From an uncultured Bryobacterales bacterium (GTDB lineage Bacteria; Acidobacteriota; Terriglobia; Bryobacterales; UBA6623), in assembly GCA_951813605.1 (NCBI GenBank), contig OX638379.1, positions 310,001-374,000 of the forward strand: DNA of 64,000 nt. The letters run 5' to 3'. Positions 26,772-36,161 of the stretch are shown here, in pieces; the first letter of the stretch is position 1, and every line of letters begins with the position of its first letter. A program made the translations under genes and the position numbers. A model generated the notes under the pieces. The model did no database searches. It was not told where the DNA came from and saw only the letters and a list, made by a program, of their open reading frames with translations.

Positions 26772-28169
26772 TTGAAAAACTGTACATTAAGATTGCTCGT
26801 GCTCTTGCTTTGCACTACGCCGCTCATGGCGGCTCCTGCGGCGGATGCCGACTCGAATCGAGCTGCGCTGGAATCCGAGCTCCGTGAGGAATTGTCCTCG
26901 TTACGATCCCGCCTGCTCCAACTCGAGGCGATGCTGGACTCTCTCCAGGATCCTGTCGAGACCGCCAAGGTGGCGGAAGCTGAGGCTGTGCCGGCCAATC
27001 CAGAGCCGCTAGTCGACCTAGCCGTGCCGCTTGACCCGCAGCCGCTAGTAGCGAAGGTTAGTAAACGCAATCCCCCAGTTGCCGCGCCCAAGGCGGTGAG
27101 CGACGCGGAACCCAGCCAGGAGATGCCTGTCGGCGTCGCCAGCAGCGGAGGTCAGGCGATCTCGTTTACCGGCTTGCTCGACACGTACTACACGCACAAC
27201 ACCAACAGCCCCGAGGACGGCTACAACACTCTGTATTACACCAACCCGAATTCCCGCGGGTTCGGGCTGAACCAGGCGAAGCTAGAGATCGACGCAAGCG
27301 GCGACGGCCCCATCGGATTCCGTTCCGATATCTGGTTCGGCTCCGGTGCGCGCCTGTTCCGCGACGGATTGGAGCCCGGCCCCCTAGCGGACGTGATCTA
27401 CGTCCAGCAGGCGTACGGCTACTACCAATTCGCCAACGGCGCCGAGCTGGATGTTGGAGCGTTCGGCACGATCGCCGGCCTGGAAGTGGCCGAGTCCCAT
27501 CTGAACTGGAACTACACGCGAGGCATCCTCTGGGCGTGGAACGAACCGTTCTCCCATGTCGGGGCCAAGTTCAGTGCTCCGGTCTCGGATACCGTGACGG
27601 CGACCTTCATGCTCGTAAACGGATTCGACAACGCTTGGGACCAGAATTCCGGCAAGTCGTACGGCGCGCAGATATCTCTGGCTCCCAGCGACCGGTTCAA
27701 TACCACGGCCACTTGGATTAACGGGCCGGAGAACTGGGGTACGAACAAGGGCTGGCTGAAGGACTTCAGCTGGAACTTCTACGCCGGCTTGCACGACCGT
27801 TTCGAAGTAATGGCCAACCTGGACTACATCTCGGTTGCCGACCCGGACGGCGTGAGCGCCACGTCGTGGGGCATGGGAGGCTATGCCAGGGCGCATCTTT
27901 CAGACCAGGTTCGCCTTGCCTATCGCATGGAGTTCATGGACGACTCGCAAGCTCGCTCCACCGGGATCGAGCAGAACCTGCGCGAGCACACCATCACGTT
28001 CGAGGTGCAGCCGGTCAAGGACGATCCGCGCTTCCTAACGCGCATCGAGTACCGCCGCGACTGGTCCGACGTGGCGTTCTTCAGCTGTGGCGGTTGTGAC
28101 GGCGGATTCGCAATGGACCAGAACACCTTTACAGTCGGCATGATGTGGGTATTTGGACCGAAGGAGTAG
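26772..28169 (+). CDS. Outer-membrane beta-barrel porin (BBP2/OmpL-like)
   Basis: A 465-aa outer-membrane protein starting at TTG behind a perfect AGGAGG. Signal peptide KNCTLRLLVLLLCTTPLMAAP; then a short coiled coil (about residues 33-58, ELREELSSLRSRLLQLE) and a linker of about 60 residues rich in Ala, Val, Glu and Pro; then a barrel from ISFTGLLDTYYTHNTN near residue 125. Alternating aromatic strands, GYYQFANGAELDVGAFGTIAG and the terminal strand TVGMMWVFGPKE fit the putative beta-barrel porin-2 group. Unusual late insert FSCGGCDGGF near residue 437 holds two Cys. Likely a major small-solute channel; the AT-rich upstream patch fits a strong promoter. Confidence 0.9.
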   Translation: MKNCTLRLLVLLLCTTPLMAAPAADADSNRAALESELREELSSLRSRLLQLEAMLDSLQDPVETAKVAEAEAVPANPEPLVDLAVPLDPQPLVAKVSKRNPPVAAPKAVSDAEPSQEMPVGVASSGGQAISFTGLLDTYYTHNTNSPEDGYNTLYYTNPNSRGFGLNQAKLEIDASGDGPIGFRSDIWFGSGARLFRDGLEPGPLADVIYVQQAYGYYQFANGAELDVGAFGTIAGLEVAESHLNWNYTRGILWAWNEPFSHVGAKFSAPVSDTVTATFMLVNGFDNAWDQNSGKSYGAQISLAPSDRFNTTATWINGPENWGTNKGWLKDFSWNFYAGLHDRFEVMANLDYISVADPDGVSATSWGMGGYARAHLSDQVRLAYRMEFMDDSQARSTGIEQNLREHTITFEVQPVKDDPRFLTRIEYRRDWSDVAFFSCGGCDGGFAMDQNTFTVGMMWVFGPKE

Positions 28170-28306
28170 TTTCGAGGTCCTTTCGAAGGCGCCTCGCAGC
28201 CGGATAGGCGGTTGGGAGGCGCCGTTCCCAAGCGCGCCGGAGCACAGACCGACCCCCGGCGCGGCTCTTCTTGTACAATGACCTTCGTCCGGGGGATTGG
28301 ATCGAC

Positions 28307-28855
28307 TTGCAGCGTCGCGACTGGATCAAGACAGCCATAGCAGGTAGCGGGGCCGCCGCGGCGGCTCCATTCGTCACGCAAATAGCGCCCGCAGCGGCGC
28401 CGGCAGCCCAGGTCGGTGTCCAACCAGCTTGGAAGCCCTTGCTATTCGATTCACACCAGAACGAGACCGTCGTCGCGCTTTCCGAACTTGTGATTCCGAC
28501 GACGGACACTCCCGGAGCGGAGGCCGCCAAGGTCAACGAGTACATCGACCTGATGCTGCACGACGTGGCCCCGGACAAGGGGCACGGCTTCCTGAAGGGA
28601 TTGGGGTGGCTGGACGGCCACGCTATCAGCTTGCACGGCTCGCCTTTTGTTGCGCTCGAGGAAAAGCGCCAGATCGCGATCCTCGAGTCCCTCGACAAAG
28701 CCGAGGATCCCGAACTGGCTGCTGGCGCGGAGTTCTTTGCCCGCCTCAAGCGCCTGACGGTCGAGGGTTACTACACCTCGAGGATTGGCATCGCGGAGCT
28801 GAACAAGCACGGAGTCCCTTCGACTTTTGCCTGCGAGCACGGCGATCACGCTTGA
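28307..28855 (+). CDS. Gluconate 2-dehydrogenase subunit 3 family protein (Tat)
   Basis: A 182-aa protein of the family that forms the small Tat-targeted subunit of membrane FAD sugar/alcohol dehydrogenases. The TTG at 28307, with GGGGGA about 10 bp upstream, places the twin-arginine signal QRRDWIKTAIAGSGAAAAAP at the N-terminus; a TTG at 28271 is the alternative. ETVVALSELVIPTTDTPGA near residue 55 and GFLKGLGWLDGHA near 95 are family marks. The usual GMC-type FAD catalytic subunit is not next to it: the porin is upstream and a convergent gene overlaps its last 10 bp. It must work with a partner encoded elsewhere or have another role. Confidence 0.85.
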   Translation: MQRRDWIKTAIAGSGAAAAAPFVTQIAPAAAPAAQVGVQPAWKPLLFDSHQNETVVALSELVIPTTDTPGAEAAKVNEYIDLMLHDVAPDKGHGFLKGLGWLDGHAISLHGSPFVALEEKRQIAILESLDKAEDPELAAGAEFFARLKRLTVEGYYTSRIGIAELNKHGVPSTFACEHGDHA

Positions 28856-30618
28856 TCGCCCGCTTTGCGCGCAATCCCTTTTCCCACAGGCGGCCGGTCT
28901 TGTGCCGGAATCCCGAACGCGCGATGGATGTCGTCTAGCGTCAGCGTGCCCACCATATAGTTCGGGTTCATCCGGCTCGCGACGGGCAGGACGGGGTAGA
29001 CCGCCAGCTTGCGCATTGCCTGATCCATCGGCACGTCCGCGTGTGTCCGCACTAGGGCCCGGGCCCGGACCCCTTCCGTGACACTCATTGCGCCCCTGCC
29101 CCGGTCAACCGCCCTCTCAACTTCGCGTCTGTCGATCCATCTCCACTGTCCGTAGCGGACTTCCACGAGCAGCGCATGCTCGCCAAGCTTGTCGAGTGTG
29201 GCCAGCGCGTGTGAAACCGAGACTCGGTTCGAGACGACTCGGTCACGGTCCCTGCGCATGGCGTCTTCAACATGCATCAGCGGAGGCTTCCTGCGCTCTT
29301 CGACCGATGGCAAGTCGAAGCCGTCCTGCTCGGCGGAGAATTCGAAGAGCGACTCATGCTGGATATGACGGGACACGATAATGGCAAACGTATTCGCAAC
29401 CATCACCGGAAGGATGATTACGTAGCTAGCACTTATCTCGAACACCATGAATACCGAGCTCATCGGAGCCCGGAACAGCCCCGCGAAGAATGTTCCAATG
29501 CCTACTAGCACATAGGCTCCCACCGAACTGGTTTCGAGCGGCCAGTAAAGTTGCGCCAGGCCGGCGAGTCCGCCACCTAGCATCGCTCCAACGAAAATCG
29601 TCGGAGCGAACAGCCCGCCGGGCGTGCCGCAAATGAAGCAAAGGCCGACAGCCAGTAATTTCAACATGCCAAAGAGCAGCAGCAAGTTCCACGGAAACCG
29701 GTCGTGCATTGCGCCGTCGATCACCTCGTAGCCGGCACCCATTGTTTCCGGAGCGACCAGGCCCGCTAGACCCACGCCTAGCCCGGCCAAGACCGGCAGC
29801 ATGAGCTTTCTGCGCCCCGATAGGCGCTGCGCGCTTGCCCGAAGCGGGATCGTATAGCGGGTAAAGAGGGCTGACAGGCAGCCACCCGCCACTCCGACTG
29901 CGGCGTAGATGAGCAGTTCGGAGTAGCCGACCAACTCGAATTCGGGCACTGCGTAGAGCGGCTCGTCTCCGAGGAACCAGCGGCTCACGACTACAGCCGA
30001 CACGGCGGAGAGCACGATCGAACCCAGCACGCCCGCGTTCCAAGCCGCGATGACCTCTTCCATCACGAACAGAACGGCTGTAATTGGCGCATTGAACGCG
30101 GCGCCTATCCCCGCGGCCGCGCCAATTGGGGCGATGCGCCGCATGTGATCCCTCGTTAGGTGGAAGATCCTTCCGAGCAGGGAGGCAATTCCAGCCCCCA
30201 TCTGTAGCGCCGGATCCTCCGGTCCCATCGGATTGCCGGTTCCTATCGACAGCGTGCAACCAGCGAATTTCCCCAGGACACTGCGAAATGGGATGTATCC
30301 GTCGGAGGCGTACACGGCCGCCTTTGTGTAGCTGATACCGCCTCCGCGCGCGGTGGGCACGACATAGTGGACCAGCACGTACGCTGCTAGGCCGCCGAGC
30401 GTCGGCCACAGCAGGAAGAGCACGTCCGAAAAAGGGGCGAGAGAGTGAATCGTATGCCAGTTCAAATACTCGATTGAGACGTGGAAGCACACGACGACGA
30501 GCCCGGAGAAGATGCCGATCACGATGGACAGCAGGAGGAATCGCTGGGGTTCCTCCAGAACGGGGCTCCTGCGGCTCATGGCAGCGAGCTTGGATAGAAT
30601 GCCCAGCGGAGTTCTCAT
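28846..30618 (-). CDS. ClC-family chloride channel/antiporter with C-terminal CBS domains
   Basis: A 590-aa ClC protein with the membrane domain to about residue 440 and a regulatory tail (VEDAMRRDRDRVVSNRVSVS, then a second CBS-like unit ending NYMVGTLTLDDIHRAFGIP). The anion-path loops read ARGGGISYTKA (usual GSGIP), NPMGPEDPALQMG (gating Glu kept) and GTPGGLFAPTIFVG (GxFxP kept). The helix-R Tyr position appears to be Phe (ESLFEFSAEQ). So the Ser and Tyr that bind the central chloride in E. coli ClC are replaced, as in a related clade; ion preference cannot be inferred. The start overlaps the TPR gene stop by 4 bp, and its 3' end overlaps the convergent subunit-3 gene by 10 bp. Confidence 0.92.
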   Translation of the reverse strand: MRTPLGILSKLAAMSRRSPVLEEPQRFLLLSIVIGIFSGLVVVCFHVSIEYLNWHTIHSLAPFSDVLFLLWPTLGGLAAYVLVHYVVPTARGGGISYTKAAVYASDGYIPFRSVLGKFAGCTLSIGTGNPMGPEDPALQMGAGIASLLGRIFHLTRDHMRRIAPIGAAAGIGAAFNAPITAVLFVMEEVIAAWNAGVLGSIVLSAVSAVVVSRWFLGDEPLYAVPEFELVGYSELLIYAAVGVAGGCLSALFTRYTIPLRASAQRLSGRRKLMLPVLAGLGVGLAGLVAPETMGAGYEVIDGAMHDRFPWNLLLLFGMLKLLAVGLCFICGTPGGLFAPTIFVGAMLGGGLAGLAQLYWPLETSSVGAYVLVGIGTFFAGLFRAPMSSVFMVFEISASYVIILPVMVANTFAIIVSRHIQHESLFEFSAEQDGFDLPSVEERRKPPLMHVEDAMRRDRDRVVSNRVSVSHALATLDKLGEHALLVEVRYGQWRWIDRREVERAVDRGRGAMSVTEGVRARALVRTHADVPMDQAMRKLAVYPVLPVASRMNPNYMVGTLTLDDIHRAFGIPAQDRPPVGKGIARKAGDQA

Positions 30619-31811
30619 CGCGCCAGCTTGGCAAGAACATGCCGCAAGGGCTCGTCAGGTGGATCGCTCGGCTGACATCGGAATGTTGCTAGGTCCCAGA
30701 ACTCTTCGGCCAACAGAATGTTGGATTCAACTGCCGCGTCACTCGCGCGCGGCCGCCGAGCGTTGAGCGACTCGTCTGCCCGGCCCATCACGGCCGCCTG
30801 GTTGGGTGGCAACGGGCCCTTTAGGTCGGCTCCGGACGGGTTGTTGCAGGTCATGAAGGCGGCCCTTGCTCGTTCCACCAATAGGCGGCTGCGATCGAAC
30901 CTTGCTGCCAATTCGATGCCGCGCCCGGTTGGGTCCAGCTCGATGATTCGCTCGCAAAGATCGATCCGCGCTTCGGTTGACTTGTCTGCGCCGTAGCGTT
31001 GCGTTTCTTGGTAATGCTTTTGCGCCGTGAGGTAGTTGCCAAGATGGAACTCGGCTTCCGCCCGTCCGAGATGGGCCGACCGGTCCTTCGAGTCGGAGGC
31101 CAGTAGCGATGCGTAGATCGACGACGCACGATCATAGACCTCAGTTTCCAGAAGGAGGCTCGCCAGGCGACGGCTGACTGCGGGATCGTCGTGACCGCCG
31201 TCGGTGAGTTCTAGGAGCGCTGCCGTTAGGAGCTGCGTGCGACCGGATTCTTCAAGGAGGTCAACGAGTTCTAGCAGGAGTCGCAAGCGGGTTTCGTCAG
31301 CGTCTGCTCTCCAGTCGCCGTGGACGGCATTCCGATAGTACGAGACCGCTTCGTCAATCCGCCCATCTCGGGCGGCCAGCTGAGCAAGGAGATGGTTCAC
31401 GATCCCGGAAGTCGGATCTCCCACGCGAAGACCCACCAGATATATCTCGGTTTCCGAGTACCGCCGGGCTGCGAACAGCGCCTGCGCCAACCCTAGACGG
31501 TAGGTGGGATCGTCTCTCGAGTACAGCAGCGCGTCACGGTACCGTTCGATGGCCTCGTCGTAAAGCCCCTCGGACATCTTGGACTCTGCGGCTTCGAAAT
31601 GCAGGCGGCCCCTGCCCCGGCTCTCTGCTTTGAATGAACGGGCGTAGATGCCCGTGAGCGCGAATACTCCGACCATCACAGCCAAAACGAAGGCCAGCAT
31701 GCGAGGCGAGGCACCTTCGGCGATTACGTAGCGTCCCTTGCAATAGGGGCACTCCGCACCAAGATGCGCGATCTCGTTGCGACAGATCATGCATGTGTAG
31801 CGTTGACTCAT
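30615..31811 (-). CDS. Zinc-ribbon, single-TM, TPR-repeat protein
   Basis: A 398-aa protein starting at the ATG at 31811. An N-terminal zinc ribbon (CMIC near residue 7, CPYC near 22) is followed by one TM helix (MLAFVLAVMVGVFALTGIYA, residues 38-57) and a long TPR array, for example EGLYDEAIERYRDALLYSR, GRIDEAVSYYRNAV and GNYLTAQKHYQETQRYG. The tail from about residue 300 is irregular. The ribbon should be cytoplasmic and the TPRs periplasmic, or the reverse. It overlaps the ClC start by 4 bp, so the two are coupled. Function unknown; TPRs suggest a scaffold. Confidence 0.85.
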   Translation of the reverse strand: MSQRYTCMICRNEIAHLGAECPYCKGRYVIAEGASPRMLAFVLAVMVGVFALTGIYARSFKAESRGRGRLHFEAAESKMSEGLYDEAIERYRDALLYSRDDPTYRLGLAQALFAARRYSETEIYLVGLRVGDPTSGIVNHLLAQLAARDGRIDEAVSYYRNAVHGDWRADADETRLRLLLELVDLLEESGRTQLLTAALLELTDGGHDDPAVSRRLASLLLETEVYDRASSIYASLLASDSKDRSAHLGRAEAEFHLGNYLTAQKHYQETQRYGADKSTEARIDLCERIIELDPTGRGIELAARFDRSRLLVERARAAFMTCNNPSGADLKGPLPPNQAAVMGRADESLNARRPRASDAAVESNILLAEEFWDLATFRCQPSDPPDEPLRHVLAKLAR

Positions 31812-31928
31812 TGCGCGGCAGGCGGGCCTGTTTCCAAGGATACGGGAACAGCGGAGGAACCATCGTTGTTGCAGGAAGGCCTGCCCAACCACGGAAGTGG
31901 CTCGTGGTGGAAATGCTCCGTCATGCGC

Positions 31929-31962
31929 GGTGCCGGCCCCGTCTGCCTAGTGTCGGGGCACC
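31929..31962 (-). terminator. GC-rich hairpin after DUF4126 stop (possible terminator)
   Basis: GGTGC-(CGGC)-CCCG and CGGGGCACC pair with a 4-nt bulge around a 12-nt loop directly at the DUF4126 stop. There is no U-run after it, so it could be a rho-dependent pause or an mRNA-stabilising hairpin. Low certainty. Confidence 0.3.
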
Positions 31963-32630
31963 TAGGCCTGGCGAGATGGCCCTCGGCCGAACGTGCCTGC
32001 GATCCTGCCCGCCAAGGCGCGGATTCCGCTCCATGCGAAATAGAGCCCTATTGCTGTCCCGGCGACGAATGCTCCCAGCAATGAAATGAACCAGTCTGGT
32101 CGCTGCAGCGCGAGGGGGATTCCGCCAAGCGCGAGGAAGTCCTCCGAGAGCGAAGCGATCCAGTACGAAACGGGTTCTGGCGATGCGTCGATCACTGCGC
32201 GGACGCCCGCTTTCAAGGCGTGGGAGTCGGCCGCGAGGGCTCCACTGAAGACGAGGGCGGCAAATTGCGTGACCGGTCCCTCATCCGAGAACGCGCTGGC
32301 GGCGAGCAGCGCCCCGAGCGACACCCGAATGAAGGTGTAGACCGCGTCTCACGCGGAATCTGCCCAAGGGATTCTGTCCGCGATGAACTCCGCGCAGTCC
32401 ATTGCAAGGGCGGGACCGATCAGCCACCAGCTTTCGACGATGGACAGCTTGCCATTGAGTTCGACGACACCGAAGCGCCCCAAGAGCCCAAGGACTGAGC
32501 AGGTCGCAAACAAATGCAGGCCGCTCGCCCAAGCGGAGCCCATGGATTGGGATATGAGCGATCTTGGTCCACTGAAGAGTCCAGCTGCCCTGCTAGCCGC
32601 GAAAGGAATCTGAGGATCCCCATGCTGCAT
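31962..32630 (-). pseudogene. DUF4126 membrane protein gene interrupted by one in-frame TGA
   Basis: A continuous 222-codon frame is broken only by TGA at 32351-32349. The first part (93 codons from ATG 32630, ribosome site AGGGG inside the end of the ATPase gene) gives SAWASGLHLFATCSVLGLLGRFG and EFIADRIPWADSA; the second gives DAVYTFIRVSLGALLAAS and ends with more TM segments. Both halves match DUF4126 in the right order and frame. From memory of the family (DSxWDxxHTxIR) the TGA sits at a conserved Trp, so TGG to TGA is one substitution. Either a recent nonsense mutation, a sequence error, or UGA readthrough. It sits between the ATPase (12 bp) and TPR genes. Confidence 0.82.
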
Positions 32631-32642
32631 CGTGCGCCCCTG

Positions 32643-35600
32643 TCACTGCGGCATCCGCAACACCGGAGCGGGTCGGGGCAGGGCTTCGCGGGCGATATTG
32701 ACCAAGTGATCGTGGTGCGTGAAGAATATCACTTGGCACTTCTCGGCGAATCGCCCTAGAGCCTGCAATCCGGCCGCCGCGCGCTCGTCGTCAAAGTTGA
32801 TGAACAAGTCATCCGCGACAAACGGAAGCGGCTGAGCTTCCTCTAGGTATTCTTCCAGAGCCGCTACGCGCAGGGCGAGGTAGAGCTGGTCTGCCGAGCC
32901 GTCACTCATCCCGCTCACTTGCACGCGCTCTCCCGACGGGCGGCAGCCGACCAGGCGTGGTTGGTCGTCTTCGAAGTCCAACTCCAGTTTCGCGAACGAG
33001 CCCGCGGTAAGGTGGGCGAACAGACTTGAAGCCCTCCTGAGCATCGGGGCCTGTTTCTCTTGACGGTGGCGGTCGATGGCCCATTGCAAGAGTAAAGCGG
33101 CAGTGCGGGAACGGACGTACTGCTCGGCGACCTCCTGGATCTCGGCGAGGGCCTCCTGCCGGGCGGATTCGGCAATGGCCGCGCCGTCGCTGCCGCCGAT
33201 CCTCTCGAATTGATCCCGAGCGTTGCCGAGCCGATCCCGGGCTTCGAGCTGTCGCGTGCGAAGTTCCTTGATCTCCTCGCCCACCGCCTTCTCCCGCGAT
33301 GCCGCTGCGTCTAAGTCCACCCCTGCGCACTCGGTTTCGAGCTCTTCGATAGAGAGGCCGTCTCCCTGTTGCTCCAGGACCTTGATCGCGTCGGATAGCT
33401 CGGCCCTGTACGCATTGAATTGCTCGGCTTTCTCGATCTCCCGCCTGAGAGCTTCGATGTCGTCGACAAGGGCCCGTGCCTGCAGGTCTTCAATCACGGC
33501 ACGTGCCTCACTAGCCTCGTGCTCGAGCGCTCGGATCCTAGCCCCGCGCGCTTCGATTTCCTTGTCCTTTGCCAAGGCGTCCCTCTGGGTCTGGCTGTCT
33601 CGCGCTAGACGTCTCTCAAGTTCGCGAACGGCATCGAAAGGATCTGAGTCAGCTAGGTCTGTCGCAACGGCCTGAACAACGCGTTGCGATTCAAGACGGA
33701 AGACTTCGATGTCGCGCTGAATCTTCTCTACACGCTTCACCCGAAGGTCCGTCGCCTTGGCTGCTGACTCCCGCATTTGATCGATCAGGCCGATTTGATG
33801 GCTAATGACCTCCGGGCTGGACTCGACGTCGAGTCCCAGGTCAGCTACCACGGCCGACCATTGCTTATGCCATTCCACCTTCGCTCCCTCGGCCCGGGAG
33901 AGCGCATTCCGTTTCCCTTCGACTTCGCTCTCGGCCCTGCGAAGTTCGAGAGCGAGCTTCTGCCTCGCTTCCTTCGCTTGCTGATGTCTCCGGCGCACTT
34001 GCTCTGCGCAGTTCACGATTACTCGCAAGCCGTCTTCGGGCGCAGGCACCGATGCAACTTCCAGGGCTTCCAATTCGGATCTCACGCGTTGAGCCGCGTC
34101 GGCTTCTTGCCGTCGGAGCACCGCCGTCCGGCGCCGAGCGATCGTCCGACGATTCACGGCGTCGCGAAGGCCCGTGTGGACATCCAGCCATCGGAGCATT
34201 TCGTCTGGGCCGAGCGGATCGAACGGCAAATCGGGCCACAGCTCGCGCCACTGCCTGTCTAGCGCCTGGGATTTCTTCGACAGATCGCTCCACTTCTGCC
34301 CCAAGGCATCGACCTCGTACTTGCCATCGCTGATCGACCGGTTCAGTTCCGCGAGCCGAGCGGCCGCTTCAGCCGTCTCTACCCTCCGGTCCGCGGCTTT
34401 GTCAGCGGTTTCCACTGCAGACTCGTACGCCGACGCGATGCTCTCATGCCCCTTCATGGACTCTTCGGACGCTCCGTCGGAAATCACTTCGCGGTCGAGG
34501 TATCTACGGCGGATGAGCAACCAGCGCGCATCGCGCTGCTTGCGGAGCCGGACCACATCCCCCGGACTGACCAGGCGTCCTTCGTCAATAAACTGGTTGC
34601 GAATCTTCATGCCGCGCTCCAAGTCCAGCTCCGCCGACAGCTTCCGTTGCTCGCAATCGCGCAAGCGCTGGTCTAGCTCGCGTCGGTTGTCGCGATAGGC
34701 CTCTACTGCACCGCGCGCCGGCAATGCCAGCGTGTCCGCGGATTCGACTGTGGATGGCCTGGGGCGCAGGTCGCTGAGTTGACGTTCCAGGTCGGCCTCG
34801 GCCTCCAACGCCTCGTTCTCGGCGGAGTGAACATCAGAGCTGATATCGCGATTCGTAGCGGAGATGATGGCCTCTAGTCTCGAGACATCCTTCGGTGTTC
34901 CAATCGCGCCAGACTGTTGCTTGAGTTCTGAGAGGCGCAGTCGCGCATCTTCCAAAGCGATGCCGGCAGTCTTGACCTCTGCAACGCACTTCTCCCTTCG
35001 ATGCAAGAGCCCGCGAGCGTGGCCGGCCGTCGTCCGGTTAGGAATCCGGTCGGTTAGCGCACTTATGTCTTCATGTTCCCATCCAAGTTCGATCGCGGAA
35101 TCCCGGATCTTTTCCTCTTCATTGGCGAGATCTCTTTGTCGTTTGGGCAAGTCGATTCTCTCGCCCTGCACTTGGATGCGCTGCTCGTGCAATTGGTCAA
35201 TGTCCTCTCTTCGGAGCAACAGCGCCTCGTTCCAGGTCAAGGCCGCCTTGTCCTTCCGGGCGGCTTGGACTTCCGCTTGCTGCTCTTCAAGCCGCCGAGC
35301 GGCGAGGCCCAGCTCCCGCTCGGCTCTTGTCAGTTTTTCGCGAGCATCAGATGGGAGGTCCGCAACGCTGTCGAGGTCTGCTATGGCCGCTTCGAGGCGC
35401 GACTTAGTGTGGATATATCGGGCAACCCGGCGGATCCGTCCGAGCTTGCGTAACTCGGCGTCCTTGCCTTGGATCTCTTTTTCTAGTCGACGGTGGTCCT
35501 CTCGTAGCTTCTCGAACTCCCGCCTGAGATCCCGCCATTGGGCAGTGCTGACCGTGTGCTCCCGCAACTCGCGCTGGGCATTCTTCAAGCGGTCGTCCGC

Positions 35601-36158
35601 CTGGTAGAACCTGCGCTTCGTTGATCGCCGTTTCGCCCACAGGCGATCCGCTTCCTCGTCCAGTGCGCGCAGTCGACCCCGTAGGTCCTGGATTCCGGAA
35701 CTTGCGGAGAATAGCATTTGGCCGACTTCGTTTCGATCGTCCAGAAACTCCCTGCCTCCCCGCCTGAGGCGCTCGTGATCCAGGCTGAACATCCGCTCGA
35801 AGAAACTTCGGCTCGCGTTCGCGAGGAACGGCATCAGTATCCGCTCGCCTTGGAGGATCGGGGTGCCGTCAGACGTGAGAATCGTGTTCGTCTTCCCTTT
35901 GCGCCTGCGAATCTCGATACGGTCGCCGTTCGCTTCGAATGTCGCGCCGAGCCTCATGCTCCTATAGGCGTGAAGGAAGTTCATGGAGGATCGGGCGGGT
36001 ATGCCGAACAGGAGATCCTCGAGAGCGGACAGAACGGTCGACTTGCCCGCTTCGTTGGGTCCGACCACGATGTGAAAATCGGGCTTTGCGAGCGGCAGTT
36101 CCAGGTGCTGGTCCGTGAACCGACCGTATCGAATTAGGTCGAGACGTCGTATGCGCAT
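32643..36158 (-). CDS. AAA ATPase, SbcC/Rad50-type (YhaN-like), partner of adjacent nuclease
   Basis: A 1171-aa SMC-like ATPase. Walker A GPNEAGKST near residue 35; between it and the C-terminus lie about 800 residues of coiled coil rich in Glu, Arg, Leu and Ala. ABC signature-like VSGMSDGSADQLYLALR near residue 1085 and Walker B PLPFVADDLFINFDD near 1115 complete the head, followed by VIFFTHHDHLV. YhaN-like features are the AAA_27-type N-terminus (SRSFFERMFSLDHERLR) and pairing with a YhaO-like nuclease. Start ATG 36158 is 3 bp after the nuclease stop. The pair would process DNA ends in repair, by analogy with SbcCD/Rad50-Mre11. Confidence 0.92.
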   Translation of the reverse strand: MRIRRLDLIRYGRFTDQHLELPLAKPDFHIVVGPNEAGKSTVLSALEDLLFGIPARSSMNFLHAYRSMRLGATFEANGDRIEIRRRKGKTNTILTSDGTPILQGERILMPFLANASRSFFERMFSLDHERLRRGGREFLDDRNEVGQMLFSASSGIQDLRGRLRALDEEADRLWAKRRSTKRRFYQADDRLKNAQRELREHTVSTAQWRDLRREFEKLREDHRRLEKEIQGKDAELRKLGRIRRVARYIHTKSRLEAAIADLDSVADLPSDAREKLTRAERELGLAARRLEEQQAEVQAARKDKAALTWNEALLLRREDIDQLHEQRIQVQGERIDLPKRQRDLANEEEKIRDSAIELGWEHEDISALTDRIPNRTTAGHARGLLHRREKCVAEVKTAGIALEDARLRLSELKQQSGAIGTPKDVSRLEAIISATNRDISSDVHSAENEALEAEADLERQLSDLRPRPSTVESADTLALPARGAVEAYRDNRRELDQRLRDCEQRKLSAELDLERGMKIRNQFIDEGRLVSPGDVVRLRKQRDARWLLIRRRYLDREVISDGASEESMKGHESIASAYESAVETADKAADRRVETAEAAARLAELNRSISDGKYEVDALGQKWSDLSKKSQALDRQWRELWPDLPFDPLGPDEMLRWLDVHTGLRDAVNRRTIARRRTAVLRRQEADAAQRVRSELEALEVASVPAPEDGLRVIVNCAEQVRRRHQQAKEARQKLALELRRAESEVEGKRNALSRAEGAKVEWHKQWSAVVADLGLDVESSPEVISHQIGLIDQMRESAAKATDLRVKRVEKIQRDIEVFRLESQRVVQAVATDLADSDPFDAVRELERRLARDSQTQRDALAKDKEIEARGARIRALEHEASEARAVIEDLQARALVDDIEALRREIEKAEQFNAYRAELSDAIKVLEQQGDGLSIEELETECAGVDLDAAASREKAVGEEIKELRTRQLEARDRLGNARDQFERIGGSDGAAIAESARQEALAEIQEVAEQYVRSRTAALLLQWAIDRHRQEKQAPMLRRASSLFAHLTAGSFAKLELDFEDDQPRLVGCRPSGERVQVSGMSDGSADQLYLALRVAALEEYLEEAQPLPFVADDLFINFDDERAAAGLQALGRFAEKCQVIFFTHHDHLVNIAREALPRPAPVLRMPQ

Positions 36159-36161
36159 GGT

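Noticed and set aside
32349..32351. TGA in DUF4126 as a selenocysteine codon
   Set aside because: The position aligns with Trp, not Cys, as far as I recall the family, and the downstream hairpin lacks the loop G of bacterial SECIS elements. Kept as a finding, not annotated as Sec.
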